Shown here: piece after piece, positions 5,064 to 6,207 of the stretch | Position numbering within the stretch: the first letter of the stretch is position 1 | Layout of the letters: each line of letters begins with the position of its first letter | Source: Bacteroidales bacterium | GTDB lineage: Bacteria > Bacteroidota > Bacteroidia > Bacteroidales > UBA7960 | Reading direction: 5' to 3' | Assembly: GCA_007132825.1 (NCBI GenBank) | Contig: SLNX01000095.1 | Coordinates: 1-6,207, forward strand | DNA length: 6,207 nt | Program-made: the position numbers and the translations under genes | The notes under the pieces: model-generated | What the model saw: only the letters and a program-made list of their open reading frames with translations | What the model was told of the DNA's origin: nothing | Database searches by the model: none

Positions 5064-5357
5064 CTATATATTGCTGTAAAAATCAATTGTTTGACCCTCG
5101 TCCAGGGTGACGATGGCCTTTTTAAAATTATTTTTCCTGCCGGACTGAATCCCTGTTCGGGTATAACGTGTCTTACGCTTCCCCAGATACACCATGGTAT
5201 TGACTGAAGCAACCGATACATCGTACATCTCCTCAACGGCATGACGAATCTGCGACTTGGTTGCTGCCTTGTTGACGATGAAACCGTAGCGGTTCGGATA
5301 CTTTTCCGTTACTGCGGTCATCTTTTCCGTTATAAGGGGCTTAATTAAAACTTCCAT
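5064..5357 (-). CDS. rplW: Large ribosomal subunit protein L23
   Basis: L23 sits at the tunnel exit next to L29 and is the main docking point for trigger factor and signal recognition particle. The product has 97 residues, a usual length. It starts MEVLIKPLITEKMTAVTEKY with the family signature KPLITEK (6-12), then YGFIVNKAATKSQIRHAVEE (24-43), the VNTMVYLGKRKTRYTRTG segment (extended loop, 53-70) and ends FKKAIVTLDEGQTIDFYSNI, a C-terminus typical of Bacteroidota. The 47-nt gap from rplD is the second longest in the window and holds no promoter match. The start is preceded by an A-run instead of a Shine-Dalgarno block. It ends in TAG 6 nt before rplB. Confidence 0.98.
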   Translation of the reverse strand: MEVLIKPLITEKMTAVTEKYPNRYGFIVNKAATKSQIRHAVEEMYDVSVASVNTMVYLGKRKTRYTRTGIQSGRKNNFKKAIVTLDEGQTIDFYSNI

Positions 5358-5404
5358 TTTTTTTCAATTTATCAGCCGCTAAACATGCAGCCTGTATCTT
5401 TACT

Positions 5405-6037
5405 TTACTTATCAAGCAAACTATTTTGAATTTTTTCTATTGAACTCTCCAAAACCAGAAGCTTTTCAGTGTTCAGAATCTGATAGGTGTGGAGCAGTTC
5501 AGCGGTAACCACCTTCGCCTTGGGCAGGTTGCGGGCAGATAGCTGAATTAAGTGATTGCTTTCCGGAATAACCAAAACGGTTTTTTTGTTCTCAAGATCA
5601 AAATTCCTTAATATCTGAAGATAGTTTTTGGTTTTGGGCTCTTCCATCGTGAAGTCTTCAAGAACCATCAGATTTTCATCTCTAACTTTATATGAAAGTG
5701 CAGACCTTCTTGCAAGGCGTTTAACTTTTTTGTTTAGCTTAAAGGAATAATCCCTTGGTTTGGGTCCGAACACTACACCACCTCCACGAAGCAAAGGAGA
5801 TTTGATATCACCAATACGCGCAGCTCCGGTACCTTTCTGACGCCTTAACTTGCGCGTACTCCCTTTAATTTCACTGCGCCCTTTCGTACTATGTGTGCCC
5901 TGGCGTCTGCTGGCCATGTGATGCTTTACGGCAAGGTACAGCACATGGTCGTTTGGCTGAATGCCAAATACCTTATCATCCAGAGATACTGTTTTCGAGG
6001 TCTTGCTTCCGTCAATGTTATATACTGCTAACTCCAT
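5405..6037 (-). CDS. rplD: Large ribosomal subunit protein L4
   Basis: L4 is an early 50S assembly protein whose long loop reaches the tunnel constriction opposite L22; in E. coli it also represses its own S10 operon, though that control is not known to apply here. The product has 210 residues, typical. The N-terminal strand MELAVYNIDGSKTSKTVSLD leads into the basic loop (about 44-96), which contains RKLRRQKGTGAARIGDIKSP (62-81) and LLRGGGVVFGPKPRDYSFKLNKK (82-104). The C-terminal globular part has LMVLEDFTMEEPKTKNYLQIL and ends KIQNSLLDK. The start overlaps the end of rplC by 10 nt in another frame; no other start suits the family N-terminus. Confidence 0.98.
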   Translation of the reverse strand: MELAVYNIDGSKTSKTVSLDDKVFGIQPNDHVLYLAVKHHMASRRQGTHSTKGRSEIKGSTRKLRRQKGTGAARIGDIKSPLLRGGGVVFGPKPRDYSFKLNKKVKRLARRSALSYKVRDENLMVLEDFTMEEPKTKNYLQILRNFDLENKKTVLVIPESNHLIQLSARNLPKAKVVTAELLHTYQILNTEKLLVLESSIEKIQNSLLDK

Positions 6038-6207
6038 CGCTCAAGAATTAAATATGATCCATTTGGTCCTGGAACAGAACCTTTAACAACTACAATATTC
6101 TTTTCAGGGTCCAGTTTCATAATCTGAAGGTTAATCATCTTAACCCTATTGCCACCGGTTCTGCCACCCATGCGCATCCCTTTGAAAACCCTGGATGGCC
6201 ATGAAGA
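6028..6207 (-). CDS. rplC: Large ribosomal subunit protein L3, C-terminal part (cut by window edge)
   Basis: L3 is an early 50S assembly protein whose finger reaches the peptidyl-transferase centre. Only the last 59 residues are in the window; the frame is open to the right edge. The fragment begins SSWPSRVFKGMRMGGRTGGN, matching the conserved P-x-R-V-x-K-G-x-x-M-x-G-x-x-G block of L3, and continues VKMINLQIMKLDPEKNIVVV and KGSVPGPNGSYLILERWS before TAG. KGSVPG is the standard C-terminal L3 motif. About 70 percent of the protein lies outside if length is near 205. The stop is inside rplD, giving a 10-nt overlap in another frame. It would be preceded by rpsJ in the usual order. Confidence 0.96.
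   Translation of the reverse strand, partial: SSWPSRVFKGMRMGGRTGGNRVKMINLQIMKLDPEKNIVVVKGSVPGPNGSYLILERWS

Noticed and set aside
1..6207. Mobile elements, CRISPR repeats, RNA genes or an unknown protein system
   Set aside because: The window is filled end to end by collinear ribosomal-protein genes in canonical order; no long direct or inverted repeats, no tRNA- or rRNA-like segments and no unexplained coding region were seen.

Overview
This window is an internal piece of the main ribosomal-protein gene cluster (the S10 operon running into the spc operon) of a bacterium. Every gene reads on the minus strand, so transcription runs from high to low coordinates. In transcription order the genes are rplC (3' end only), rplD, rplW, rplB, rpsS, rplV, rpsC, rplP, rpmC, rpsQ, rplN, rplX, rplE, rpsN and rpsH (5' end only). 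This is the canonical bacterial order with no insertion, loss or rearrangement. Both ends of the window cut through a gene: L3 on the right, S8 on the left.

The organism is most likely a member of the Bacteroidota, possibly the Bacteroidales. The evidence is the protein texture (L22 with an N-terminal extension and an RPAPQGRAYRIRKRSNHVTLFV hairpin, L23 ending DFYSNI, L2 with HPMGGGEGRASGGHPRSRKG, a single-cysteine S14), AT-rich start regions mostly without a Shine-Dalgarno sequence, and one intergenic match to the Bacteroidota -7 promoter box TAnnTTTG. Genus cannot be told from this.

Layout: 6207 to 4233 holds L3 end, L4, L23 and L2 (large subunit, exit tunnel and peptidyl-transferase support). 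4203 to 2316 holds S19, L22, S3 and L16. 2169 to 1 holds L29, S17, L14, L24, L5, S14 and the start of S8. Spacing is tight: rplC overlaps rplD by 10 nt, rplX overlaps rplE by 1 nt, and the other gaps are between 2 and 47 nt, apart from one.

That exception is the 146-nt gap between rplP and rpmC (2170-2315), where the S10-type half meets the spc-type half. It contains five tandem in-frame TAA codons at the end of rplP, a TAACTTTG box just downstream, and then a leader of roughly 105 nt in which I can draw two consecutive stem-loops and two eight-codon reading frames before the rpmC start. I read it as an internal promoter plus a structured 5' leader that could uncouple rpmC-rpsQ-rplN-rplX-rplE-rpsN-rpsH from the upstream genes. 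I see no mobile element, CRISPR array, RNA gene, intrinsic terminator or novel protein system. The leader is the only part not explained by standard ribosomal genes.
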